Shown here: positions 1 through 8,528 of the stretch, piece after piece | Position numbering within the stretch: the stretch's first letter is position 1 | Layout: each line of letters begins with the position of its first letter | Assembly (NCBI RefSeq): GCF_000714815.1 | Contig: NZ_JMIH01000015.1 | Coordinates: forward strand, 1 to 64,000 | DNA length: 64,000 bases | Source of the DNA: Anditalea andensis | GTDB taxonomy: Bacteria > Bacteroidota > Bacteroidia > Cytophagales > Cyclobacteriaceae | Reading direction: 5' to 3' | Made by a program: the position numbers and the translations under genes | Notes under the pieces: model-generated | What the model was told of the DNA's origin: nothing | The model's database searches: none | The model's input: the letters and a program-made list of their open reading frames with translations, nothing else

Positions 1-521
1 GGACATCTATTACTACAGCCGATGGCCTGATTCTCAAAAACAGCAGTTCCCATTTCTTCCTATTCCATACCTCCTGTGAGGCAAATCCCTACCGTTACGG
101 TTATACTTCACCTAGGTCCGATAATGTGTAAAAGCCGCTGGGAATAGCTATTTTAGATGCCTTCAAAGGGATCTGGATGGTTTTCGCGACTGTGAAAACA
201 GTATACTGGATGATTATATCCCACAGTTTGGCAAATATTTCTATTTATTGTGGGACCTCGTAAAGGAAATTTGATTAAATATGGAAATAAAACATGGTTT
301 ATCAAACACCAGATTTTCTTTACTTAAATGCAAAACATAATAAACCTAAGAATAAAGATTTAAGCCATTATTATCTGATATCACTAGGCAATATTTGGTG
401 GGTTATGAGGATTTAATTTGTTTAAGCATCAACTTCTTACAGCTATCAGATACGAAAATACACTCTCTCTCATTTCCATTTTAGAGAATAAAATTGCAGT
501 TTTGCACAAATCAAATCGCAT
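1..521. other. Region without an intact gene; possible remnants
   Basis: No complete reading frame is visible. Two short stretches look like ends of former proteins. One frame near position 2 runs about 25 codons to a stop near 80. Another, roughly 145-273, reads like a protein C-terminus ending in LLWDLVKEI and a stop. They are in different frames and I recognise neither. From about 280 to 521 the DNA is AT-rich and should hold the promoter of the following operon, but I see no convincing -33/-7 pair. Confidence 0.4.
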
Positions 522-1769
522 ATGGCTGTATTATTTAAATCACTCCAATTAATCAAAGACGATAAAATCAGCGCACCTGCTGATTATTTTTTTGATAATC
601 AATCAATCCGATTAGTTCATGGAAAGGATTCACCGGAGGCAGATCAGATAGATTGCACGGGACTATATGCCTCTAAAGGCTGGGTTGATTTAAAATGCTT
701 TAATGGTGAGCCAGGATTGGAGCATAAAGAGGATCTTAATAGTTTGAATGAGTCACTTTCCCATAGTGGTTTTGTAAAGGCAGTATTACTTCCCAATACG
801 CTTCCATCCGTACAAACCAAAAATGAGGTTTCGTTTATAAGAAACAAAAGTCAAAATTATTTTTCAGACATTGTGATTCAAGCTTCAGTCACGCTAAATA
901 ACCAAGGTGAAGACCTTACCGAAATATTGGACCTGCACCACCATGGGGTAAATGTTTTTGGAGATGGACTTTTGCCAATTTCCAACTCTGATCGGTTGAT
1001 GAAAATTCTTCAGTATCTACAGAAATTTGATGGGATACTGTTTGATCATAGTTATGATCCTTTACTGGCCATTTTTGGTCAGATGCATGAGGGAAACGTT
1101 TCTACCCGTTTGGGTTTAAAGGGTATTCCTTCTTTAGCTGAAGAAGTGGCAATCCAAAAAAACCTTGAAATACTTAAATATGCAGGGGGCAATCTGCATT
1201 TCCAAACCATCAGTACTGCCGGTGCTGTACGCATGATCCGCGAAGCTAAATCGCAAGGTCTTTCTGTTACAGCTGATGTATCCCTGTATCAACTTTTGTT
1301 TTCAGAAAATGATTTGGTGACATTTGATACAAATATGAAAGTGGACCCTCCTTTTAGGGGTGAAATAGATAGAGTAGCTTTAATAGAAGGATTAATAGAT
1401 GGGACGATTGATGCCATAGTATCTAATCATAGACCTCAGGATATGGATGCTAAACATTTAGAATTCGATTATGCCAGTCATGGTATGCTTGGCCTACAAC
1501 CCTTTTTGGCAGGTTTAGCAAAGCTTTCAGTGGAACTGCCCTGGCCTCTATTAATAAGTAAGGTTACGTCCGGTCCATTAAAAGTATTGAGGGAGGAAGC
1601 AAAAGCGGATTTTTGGACCACTATGACCGTTTTTGATCCACAAGAAAAATGGGTATATGATAGAAATACAAATAAATCTTTATCACAAAACTCTCCGTGG
1701 TGGGAAAATGAGCTCCAAGGAAAGGTGAAATATGTTATTAATGGTTCTAAATTTTTACAATGTGATTGA
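522..1769 (+). CDS. Dihydroorotase-like protein lacking metal-binding residues (pseudo-dihydroorotase)
   Basis: The 415-residue protein has the amidohydrolase fold of class I dihydroorotase. Family landmarks remain: the EPGLEHKED stretch near 63-71, EGNVSTRLGLKGIP near 190-203, ISTAG near 230-234, DGTIDAI near 293-299 and HGMLGLQ. The catalytic residues are largely gone. The HxH metal motif after the first beta strand reads K58-C-F60. The usual CHVST histidine is T229. The catalytic Asp of the SDHAPH motif is N302, in SNHRPQ. Only H176 and H303 of the expected set remain. It is therefore probably inactive as a dihydroorotase. Known inactive dihydroorotases in other bacteria scaffold or activate aspartate transcarbamoylase; that role here is inference. 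It heads a tight plus-strand operon, and its 3' end overlaps the next gene. Confidence 0.85.
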   Translation: MAVLFKSLQLIKDDKISAPADYFFDNQSIRLVHGKDSPEADQIDCTGLYASKGWVDLKCFNGEPGLEHKEDLNSLNESLSHSGFVKAVLLPNTLPSVQTKNEVSFIRNKSQNYFSDIVIQASVTLNNQGEDLTEILDLHHHGVNVFGDGLLPISNSDRLMKILQYLQKFDGILFDHSYDPLLAIFGQMHEGNVSTRLGLKGIPSLAEEVAIQKNLEILKYAGGNLHFQTISTAGAVRMIREAKSQGLSVTADVSLYQLLFSENDLVTFDTNMKVDPPFRGEIDRVALIEGLIDGTIDAIVSNHRPQDMDAKHLEFDYASHGMLGLQPFLAGLAKLSVELPWPLLISKVTSGPLKVLREEAKADFWTTMTVFDPQEKWVYDRNTNKSLSQNSPWWENELQGKVKYVINGSKFLQCD

Positions 1770-2277
1770 TAAATATATTGATGCAGCGTATAAATTTGGA
1801 GTTATAGGAGGGGCGTTGTGCGGAATAGCATTTTGGCTAATGTACCTCTTAGGAGCAGAACCAGTAGGCATGACATTAGTATTTGGTTATCTGATCACAC
1901 CAATATTTGTATTTATAGGTGCTAAGAATTTCAGGGATAATTATAATAATAGAGAGATGACCTTTGGTCAAAGCATGACAGTAGGATTTTTTGTCTACAC
2001 ATTAATTGCTGTTATATCGGCCATTATTGTATACATCTCTCTTTTAATGACACCAGATGTATTAATAGATTACCGAGCAGTGAATTTACAGTTACTGGAT
2101 GGGAAGAAAAGCGAATGGATAGACCAATTAAATGTGGAAGCATTTGAAACGACCAGGTTAAGTATAGCGCAGATGTCAGCATATAATGTAGCTATGAATG
2201 ATTTTCTTCGAAAAATAATACCTGGCTTATTTTATACCATTATTATTTCCATAATTTTAAAACAAACTAAAGAGTAG
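1732..2277 (+). CDS. DUF4199 family membrane protein
   Basis: The 181-residue protein has four predicted membrane helices (about 20-42, 47-66, 82-106 and 160-178) and a soluble loop between helices 3 and 4, the plan of the DUF4199 family of Bacteroidota. The function of the family is unknown. The start is uncertain: ATG at 1732 or ATG at 1741 both fit, and either overlaps the preceding gene by about 30 bases, which implies coupled translation. A second DUF4199 protein follows after three bases, so the two may form a hetero-oligomer in the inner membrane. The downstream glycosyltransferases suggest a link to lipid-linked sugar metabolism, which is inference from position only. Confidence 0.75.
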   Translation: MLLMVLNFYNVIDKYIDAAYKFGVIGGALCGIAFWLMYLLGAEPVGMTLVFGYLITPIFVFIGAKNFRDNYNNREMTFGQSMTVGFFVYTLIAVISAIIVYISLLMTPDVLIDYRAVNLQLLDGKKSEWIDQLNVEAFETTRLSIAQMSAYNVAMNDFLRKIIPGLFYTIIISIILKQTKE

Positions 2278-2280
2278 TCT

Positions 2281-2853
2281 ATGGTTAACTTGTCTAAAAG
2301 CTATGAGGTAGAAGGCGGTACTGGTCTTCAGGCTGCAATAAAAGCTGGCATTATAGTAGGACCCGTGTTACTAGCTATATATTATGTAGCTTATTTTATG
2401 GAGGTGGCATTACTTTCATCCTCATGGTTGGGCTTAGTTATGTTTGGTCTTGCTTTAGTTTTGGTAATGTATTTTAGTATAGCCCTTCGTAATGATTTGG
2501 GGGGATTTATGTCTTTCACAGTAGCGTTTCAGTTTGTGTTTATTACTTTCGTTATCAGTGGATTTATATCTACGATAGGAAATATGCTCCTCTTTCACGT
2601 CATAGATCCTGCTTTACCCGTGCTCTTAGCTGATGCCCAAATGGAAAACACTTTGGCAATTCTAGATAAAATAGGGGCCGGCAGCCAGCTTTCATCTAAA
2701 CAATTAGCTGAAATGCAAACAGATCTCGAGAAAGGTAGATCATTGATCGGCTTAGCGCAGTCATATGGTATTTCGCTTATCATCTATGCCATCATATCTT
2801 TAATATTGGGGGCAATTGTAAAAAAGAGAGATAAAACTCTGCACTATCAATAG
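2281..2853 (+). CDS. DUF4199 family membrane protein (second copy)
   Basis: The 190-residue protein has four predicted helices (about 23-43, 46-66, 79-100 and 159-180) and a polar loop of some 55 residues before the last helix, matching the preceding protein in layout but with low sequence similarity. The basic C-terminus after the last helix probably lies in the cytoplasm. It starts three bases after the previous stop and ends six bases before the first glycosyltransferase, so it belongs to the same operon. No catalytic motif is visible and no function can be assigned. Confidence 0.75.
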   Translation: MVNLSKSYEVEGGTGLQAAIKAGIIVGPVLLAIYYVAYFMEVALLSSSWLGLVMFGLALVLVMYFSIALRNDLGGFMSFTVAFQFVFITFVISGFISTIGNMLLFHVIDPALPVLLADAQMENTLAILDKIGAGSQLSSKQLAEMQTDLEKGRSLIGLAQSYGISLIIYAIISLILGAIVKKRDKTLHYQ

Positions 2854-2859
2854 ATATAA

Positions 2860-3822
2860 ATGATTCAGATTTCAATAGTGATACCTGTGTATAATGAAGA
2901 AGAATCCCTGCCTGAATTGGTTCAATGGATAAACCGTGTCATGTTTGATCATGGTTATGCCTATGAAATCATTTTTGTAAATGATGGCAGTACAGATAGA
3001 TCTTGGGAGGTAATCAATGAGCTTGGGAAACAAAACGGAAATGTAAAGGCCATCAGTTTTACCAGGAATTACGGGAAGTCTGCTGCACTTGATGTAGGGT
3101 TCAATAAGGCAATAGGCGAGGTAGTGATAACTATGGATGCAGATTTGCAGGACAGCCCTGATGAAATTCCGGGTCTTTATGATATGGTGTGTAATCAGGA
3201 CTATGATATAGTTTCAGGTTGGAAAAAGCAACGGTTTGACCCTATTAGCAAAACTGTGCCTTCAAAATTTTTTAATGGGGTAACCAGTATCATTTCGGGT
3301 ATACCGCTTCATGATTTTAATTGCGGTTTAAAAGCCTACAAAAATAAAGTCGTCAAGAACGTCAACGTTTACGGAGAAATGCACCGCTATATCCCATTAA
3401 TAGCAAAGTGGAATGGATTTACCAAAATAGGCGAAAAGGTGGTTGAGCACCGTCCCAGAAAATATGGTTCTACCAAATTTGGTATGGAAAGGTTTATCAA
3501 TGGTTTTCTGGACCTGATGTCAGTATCATTTGTAAACAGGTATAAAAAGAAGCCTATGCACTTTTTCGGTGCATTCGGAATTTTATCTTTCATAACTGGA
3601 TTCTTGATAACGGTTTATTTGATTGTAGAAAAAATAAGGGGCTTGCGTCAGGGTATATTTGTTAGGGAGATAACTGACCAGCCAATGTTTTTTTTAGCTT
3701 TAGTGGCCTTGATTATAGGGGTTCAGCTATTTTTGACCGGTTTTTTGGCAGAGATGATGACTTCAAACAATGCCAGACGAACTGATTATAACATAGAAAA
3801 GGAGTTAAATTTTAATCCCTGA
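2860..3822 (+). CDS. Family 2 glycosyltransferase, polyprenyl-phosphate sugar synthase type
   Basis: The 320-residue protein has an N-terminal GT-A domain (about 4-225) with the opening SIVIPVYNEEESLPEL, a nucleotide-binding VNDGSTD near 40-46 and the metal-binding DADLQD at 93-98. Two C-terminal membrane helices follow (about 236-257 and 272-297). This is the layout of GtrB/DPM1-like enzymes, which move a sugar from a nucleotide donor to undecaprenyl phosphate at the cytoplasmic face. The sugar cannot be told from sequence. The stop codon overlaps the next start by one base (TGATG), indicating translational coupling with the second transferase. Confidence 0.9.
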   Translation: MIQISIVIPVYNEEESLPELVQWINRVMFDHGYAYEIIFVNDGSTDRSWEVINELGKQNGNVKAISFTRNYGKSAALDVGFNKAIGEVVITMDADLQDSPDEIPGLYDMVCNQDYDIVSGWKKQRFDPISKTVPSKFFNGVTSIISGIPLHDFNCGLKAYKNKVVKNVNVYGEMHRYIPLIAKWNGFTKIGEKVVEHRPRKYGSTKFGMERFINGFLDLMSVSFVNRYKKKPMHFFGAFGILSFITGFLITVYLIVEKIRGLRQGIFVREITDQPMFFLALVALIIGVQLFLTGFLAEMMTSNNARRTDYNIEKELNFNP

Positions 3823-4784
3823 TGTTATTCAGTATCATAATCCCGGTATATAATAGGCCTTATGAAATAAAGGAATTGCTGATGAGTTTACTACATCAAC
3901 GATACAAATCCTTTGAAGTTATCATTATCGAGGACGGATCCACCATCCTATGCAGTGAAATAATAGCGGATTTTAATGATAAATTAGATCTTAAGTATGT
4001 CTATCAGGAAAACACCGGCCAGGGGTTTGCCAGAAATAACGGGATGAAGCTGGCTTCAGGAGATTTTTATATTCTGTTTGATTCAGACTGTGTCATTCCT
4101 CCAGATTATCTTGAAACAGTGTACCGCCACTTAACTCAGAGAAATCTGGAAGCATATGGTGGTCCTGACGCTGCGGATGCTACTTTTTCATCTGTTCAGA
4201 AAGCCATGAATTACAGCATGACCTCTTTTTTTACCACAGGTGGTATTCGTGGCAAAATGAAAAATCCAGGTAAATACCAGGCAAGAGGTTTTAATATGGG
4301 CCTATCTAAAGAAGCATTTGAAGCATCAGGAGGTTTTATAGATCCCAATCGGGCAGAAGATATAGAGCTGAGCATCCGGCTAAAAAAAATGGGTTTTAGA
4401 TTAGAGTTGATCAAAGAAGCCTATGTTTACCATAAAAGGAGAAATACGGTGCTTTCATTCTTTAAACAAAGCCATTCATTTGGTAAAAATAGGGTGCATG
4501 TCAGCAGGTATCATTCCGAGGCCATCAAATTGGTACATCTGCTACCATTGGCGTTTTTAATAGGTATTTTATTTATTCCGTTGCTTTACTTTTTATTCCC
4601 TCTTTTATTTTCATTATCACTTTTTTTGATGGCGGGGTGGTGTTTGGCAATTTTTATAGGCTCAGCTTTAGAGAATAAAAGTTGGTACATAGGATTGATC
4701 ACTGTGCCAATAGCGTTTGGACAATTATGTTCGTATGGAGCCGGGCTGGCTACAGAAGGTATGAAAAAATTCTTTTACAGTTAA
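3822..4784 (+). CDS. Family 2 glycosyltransferase with C-terminal membrane helices
   Basis: The 320-residue protein has a GT-A domain opening with FSIIIPVYNRPYEI, the donor motif EDGS at 37-40 and the DSD metal motif at 87-89. An acidic AEDIELSIRL stretch in the second half is typical of GT2 acceptor sites. Two or three hydrophobic segments after about residue 238 anchor it in the membrane. It differs from its upstream neighbour and is closer to chain-extending or exopolysaccharide-type GT2 enzymes. It is coupled to the upstream gene by a one-base overlap and ends four bases inside the convergent methyltransferase gene. Confidence 0.88.
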   Translation: MLFSIIIPVYNRPYEIKELLMSLLHQRYKSFEVIIIEDGSTILCSEIIADFNDKLDLKYVYQENTGQGFARNNGMKLASGDFYILFDSDCVIPPDYLETVYRHLTQRNLEAYGGPDAADATFSSVQKAMNYSMTSFFTTGGIRGKMKNPGKYQARGFNMGLSKEAFEASGGFIDPNRAEDIELSIRLKKMGFRLELIKEAYVYHKRRNTVLSFFKQSHSFGKNRVHVSRYHSEAIKLVHLLPLAFLIGILFIPLLYFLFPLLFSLSLFLMAGWCLAIFIGSALENKSWYIGLITVPIAFGQLCSYGAGLATEGMKKFFYS

Positions 4785-5575
4785 TATCCTTTTGTACAAT
4801 AGAAAATAACTTCATTTTTTGGCAGGGCATATTTTTGAATGATTTCTGGGGACAATGTTTTGACATAATTGTTTTCTGTTACTTTTAGCCCAGACCGACT
4901 GATTCTTGATGCGTAATCTTTTCCGTATTTTCTCACGTGATCCCGTTGCCCAAATAGCCTTTCCTTTTCTTTGGGATCAATTACAGTTTTATCTTCGATC
5001 GTTTTTTCTATTTCATATACAGGTGATTGGATGATGGCCCATCCATTTGGCTTAAGGACCCTGTTGATTTCTGCACAAGACCTAATATCATCATCGACGT
5101 GCTCCATGACATGGTTACAAAACACCACATCAAATGACTCAGATTCAAATGGAATATCATGAATGTCCATCTTTACTTTAGCCAGGGGTGATTCCAGATC
5201 CGCAGTAATGTAATCTATATTTTCCAAAGCTTCAAATCTTTCTATAAAGCATATTTCAGGCGCTACATGAAGCACTTTAAGGGAGGCTGTAAAAAAAGTA
5301 GTCTGTTCTTTCAGAAATAGGTACATTAACCTGTGTCGTTCTAAAGCCAAACAATTAGGGCAGAGGGCATTTTCTCTAGCCTTTCTACCATAGGGAAGAA
5401 ATTTTTTGAATGTGTGGTCACATACGGAACAGGAGACGCTGGTTCCCTTATAAAAATGAGCAATTACCCGTAAAAAGAAATGACTTACCAGCTGCAGGTA
5501 TTTCCTCGGTATATACCGTATAACAAAACTTATGATAGATCTCATGTTTGTAAAAATAATATTTATAAGCCGCAA
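4781..5575 (-). CDS. SAM-dependent methyltransferase with N-terminal zinc-ribbon-like segment
   Basis: The 264-residue protein carries a type 11 methyltransferase domain from about residue 98 on. It shows VLHVAPE at 101-107 in place of the usual glycine-rich motif I, an acidic TADLE after strand 2, and the DIPFESESFDVVFCNHVMEHVDDD region with the expected acidic and histidine residues. Before it lie two CxxC pairs (C49/C52 and C72/C75), spaced like a zinc ribbon. A hydrophobic or amphipathic stretch at the N-terminus (about 10-40) may contact the membrane. The substrate is unknown. Position beside two glycosyltransferases suggests methylation of a glycan or lipid-linked intermediate. It is convergent with the transferase operon, overlapping by four bases. 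Confidence 0.82.
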   Translation of the reverse strand: MRLINIIFTNMRSIISFVIRYIPRKYLQLVSHFFLRVIAHFYKGTSVSCSVCDHTFKKFLPYGRKARENALCPNCLALERHRLMYLFLKEQTTFFTASLKVLHVAPEICFIERFEALENIDYITADLESPLAKVKMDIHDIPFESESFDVVFCNHVMEHVDDDIRSCAEINRVLKPNGWAIIQSPVYEIEKTIEDKTVIDPKEKERLFGQRDHVRKYGKDYASRISRSGLKVTENNYVKTLSPEIIQKYALPKNEVIFYCTKGY

Positions 5576-5810
5576 TTTAATAAATCTTCTTCACAGCTTG
5601 TGTAAAATTAATTTTATCAGGAAATACCTCATTAGTCATATGTAGTAACCGTTTATACCAGTGGTAAAAAGGTTTTTTAGAAAAAAACTATATTAGTATA
5701 TCATTTAAGGAATATTATCTTTATATTTCAATCTAAAAATATAGTTGGTCGTTGTACGTTTTGCGTATAGGGCAATATATTCTCTAGCTACGTTTTAAAC
5801 TGAGAGAACA

Positions 5811-7106
5811 ATGAAAAAGAAAATTTACCTTGCTATAGGTATCGGTGTATTTCTAATCATTCTGATATATTTAATATTAAGTCCTGGACAGGTTGGGGAT
5901 GGTGCAGATATTATCGTGTCCACTAAAAAAGGGAGTTTTAGAGTAGAAATCACCACTACTGGAGAATTGAAAGCGCTTCGGTCGGTGCAGATCATGGGCC
6001 CTAGCAGAGCTAGAGAATTTAGGGTGAACCAGTTAAAAGTGGAAAATATAGTAGATGAGGGCACTGTAGTAAAAGAAGGTGAATTTATAGCCGCCTTGGA
6101 TAAGTCTGATCTTTTTGGAAGGGTAAGTGATGCAGAAAATAACCTTGAACAGGTGAAATCACAATTTGAACAGGCTCAATTAGATACTGCATTAACCCTC
6201 AGACAGGAAAGGGATAATCTTATAAATCTTGAATATAATGTAGAAGAACAAAAGCTAGTATTGGACCAGTCCCAATATGAGCCCCCTGCCACCGTAAAAC
6301 AATACGAATATAATCTTGAAAAGGCCAAAAGAGATTTGAGACAAGCTCAGGAAAATTATAAAATCAAATTTAACCAAGCACTGGCCAAAATGGCTGAAGT
6401 TTCAGCATCATTGAGAAAAGAGGAAAGGGATTTTGCCCAGATGCAGGCTATGCTGGAAGAATTCACTATATACGCGCCTCAGGATGGGATGGTAATATAT
6501 GAAACTGGTTGGGATGGAAATAAAGTGGCAGCTGGATCCAATATTAGTGCATGGAACCCAGTAGTAGCTACCTTGCCCGATCTTACTGTCATGCAGAGCA
6601 TCACCTATGTGAATGAAGTAGATATCAGAAAAGTAAAGGTGGGACAGGCAGTAGGCCTAAGTTTAGATGCATTTCCGGAAAAAAGGTTGACAGGAAAAGT
6701 AACCAGAGTAGCCAATGTAGGCCAGCAGCGTCCTAATTCAGATGCCAAAGTATTTGAAGTGACTATTTTGATCAATGAAAGTGATCCGGTCATGCGTCCT
6801 GCAATGACCACCAGCAATGCTATCCTAGCTGAAGAGGTACCTAATGCGCTATACATACCATTGGAAGCGGTGCATGTAGAAAGGGATTCTATTAATTATG
6901 TGTATTTGAACAATGGGTCTAAGCAGGAAGTGAAGTTGGGACTGGCAAATGCTAATGAAGTAGTGGTGGATCTGGGATTAAATGAAGGTGACAGGGTATA
7001 TCTTTCTATGCCTAAAGTCGGAAGAGAACAATCTGTAAGAATGCTAAAAGAACTGGACGGCAAAAGAGGAAATGACCTGGTCAATACCGTATCAACTATA
7101 GACTAA
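5811..7106 (+). CDS. Efflux periplasmic adaptor, HlyD/MacA family
   Basis: The 431-residue protein has one N-terminal membrane helix (about 5-22). A barrel-sandwich half follows, then a long coiled-coil hairpin (about 105-215, rich in Q, E, K and L), then the second lipoyl half with IYAPQDGMVIYE, and beta-barrel and membrane-proximal domains toward the C-terminus. This is the standard membrane-fusion protein that bridges an inner-membrane exporter to TolC across the periplasm. It is the first gene of a three-gene operon with a MacB-type permease and a TolC protein. The substrate cannot be inferred; macrolide, lipid or peptide export are all possible for the family. Confidence 0.9.
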   Translation: MKKKIYLAIGIGVFLIILIYLILSPGQVGDGADIIVSTKKGSFRVEITTTGELKALRSVQIMGPSRAREFRVNQLKVENIVDEGTVVKEGEFIAALDKSDLFGRVSDAENNLEQVKSQFEQAQLDTALTLRQERDNLINLEYNVEEQKLVLDQSQYEPPATVKQYEYNLEKAKRDLRQAQENYKIKFNQALAKMAEVSASLRKEERDFAQMQAMLEEFTIYAPQDGMVIYETGWDGNKVAAGSNISAWNPVVATLPDLTVMQSITYVNEVDIRKVKVGQAVGLSLDAFPEKRLTGKVTRVANVGQQRPNSDAKVFEVTILINESDPVMRPAMTTSNAILAEEVPNALYIPLEAVHVERDSINYVYLNNGSKQEVKLGLANANEVVVDLGLNEGDRVYLSMPKVGREQSVRMLKELDGKRGNDLVNTVSTID

Positions 7107-7142
7107 TGGTAAGTAAGCTTCATCATTCAATAAGATAATTAA

Positions 7143-8528
7143 GTGAACCAGAATAACCAATTTAAAACCAAACAACGTTTAACAGCTAATTTTTATATAG
7201 CATTAGAAGCCGTAATTGCAAATAGGTTACGGTCTTTGCTCACGGCACTGGGGATCATATTTGGAGTCGCTGCAGTGATAGCCATGCTCGCTATTGGTAA
7301 TGGTGCCCAGCAGGAGATTATGGAGCAGATCAAACTGGTAGGAGTAAATAATATCATCATAGAACCGATAGTAAATCAGGTAGAGGATAGGGTGGAAGAA
7401 AATCCTTCAGGCCCTGGGATAGAAAAAAATAAATTTTCGCCTGGATTAAAAATGTTAGATGTAGAGTCCATTAAGGCGACCGTACCTGGAATCAAAAAAA
7501 TCAGCCCAGAGGTCATATTGGATACCTATATCGTAAAGGACGGAAACAGGCGTTCTGCCAAATTAGTAGGAGTACTGCCAGTGTATTTTGACGTAACCAA
7601 TTTTGGATTACAAGAAGGTAAAATGTTTACCAGTTCTAATTTATTGAAAGGAGATCCTGTATGTATCATTGGCAGAAGTGTTCAGACCAAGTTTTTCAGC
7701 AAGGAAAATCCTATAGGGAAAAAAATTAAATGTGGTAACCAGTGGCTGGAAGTAATTGGTGTAATGAATGAAAGATTAGTCTCTGATCAGAGCATAGCCA
7801 AACTAGGTATCCGTGATTTTAATATGGATGTATATGTCCCTATCCAAACGATGCTCGTCAGGTATAGAAACAGAGACCTGGTGACAGCTGGTGGTTTAAC
7901 TGCTAATGGAGGAGGCAACAGTGTATTTTCTGTCTCTACGGATGAGGGAGCCAAAATAGGCAGCAGTCCTAAAAATTACCACCAGGTAGACAAATTGGTA
8001 GTGCAGGTAGAGCAGAGTAAATTACTGAATCCAACGGCAGAAGTTATCAGCAGAATGCTGGAGAGAAGACATTTTAACGTAATAGACTTTGAAATCACCA
8101 TTCCTGAACTTTTGCTTAAACAGCAACAAAGGACCCAAAATATCTTCAATATAGTATTAGGTGCCATAGCAGGCATATCCCTGCTAGTGGGGGGGATTGG
8201 GATTATGAACATCATGTTGGCTTCGGTGATGGAGAGAATTAAAGAAATAGGGCTGAGATTATCTTTAGGGGCAAAAAAGTCAGATATCGTAAATCAGTTT
8301 TTGTTTGAAGCAGTGATGATCAGTGTTTCCGGTGGTGTTTTGGGGGTAATATTAGGTATAGCTTTGGCCGAAGCTGTATCCCGTGTCGGTGAGTTCCCTA
8401 CTATCGTCACCTTGAGTTCAGTATTGATATCCTTCAGTGTAGCAGCTACTGTGGGATTGGTTTTTGGCATTGCCCCAGCCAGAAGAGCTGCAGAACAAGA
8501 TCCAATAACCTCTTTGAGACATGAGTAA
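7143..8528 (+). CDS. ABC transporter permease, MacB/FtsX type
   Basis: The 461-residue protein starts at GTG. It has a first membrane helix near 40-62, a large periplasmic MacB_PCD domain (about 65-320) and a C-terminal FtsX domain with three helices (about 335-455). The motif RIKEIGLRLSLGAKK after the second helix and the ending PARRAAEQDPITSLRHE are hallmarks of the MacB/LolCE permease family. In this family ATP hydrolysis drives periplasmic pumping through adaptor and TolC. No ATP-binding domain is fused to it and none is encoded next to it, so the ATPase must be elsewhere. The gene lies 36 bases after the adaptor and overlaps the next gene by eight bases. Confidence 0.9.
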   Translation: MNQNNQFKTKQRLTANFYIALEAVIANRLRSLLTALGIIFGVAAVIAMLAIGNGAQQEIMEQIKLVGVNNIIIEPIVNQVEDRVEENPSGPGIEKNKFSPGLKMLDVESIKATVPGIKKISPEVILDTYIVKDGNRRSAKLVGVLPVYFDVTNFGLQEGKMFTSSNLLKGDPVCIIGRSVQTKFFSKENPIGKKIKCGNQWLEVIGVMNERLVSDQSIAKLGIRDFNMDVYVPIQTMLVRYRNRDLVTAGGLTANGGGNSVFSVSTDEGAKIGSSPKNYHQVDKLVVQVEQSKLLNPTAEVISRMLERRHFNVIDFEITIPELLLKQQQRTQNIFNIVLGAIAGISLLVGGIGIMNIMLASVMERIKEIGLRLSLGAKKSDIVNQFLFEAVMISVSGGVLGVILGIALAEAVSRVGEFPTIVTLSSVLISFSVAATVGLVFGIAPARRAAEQDPITSLRHE

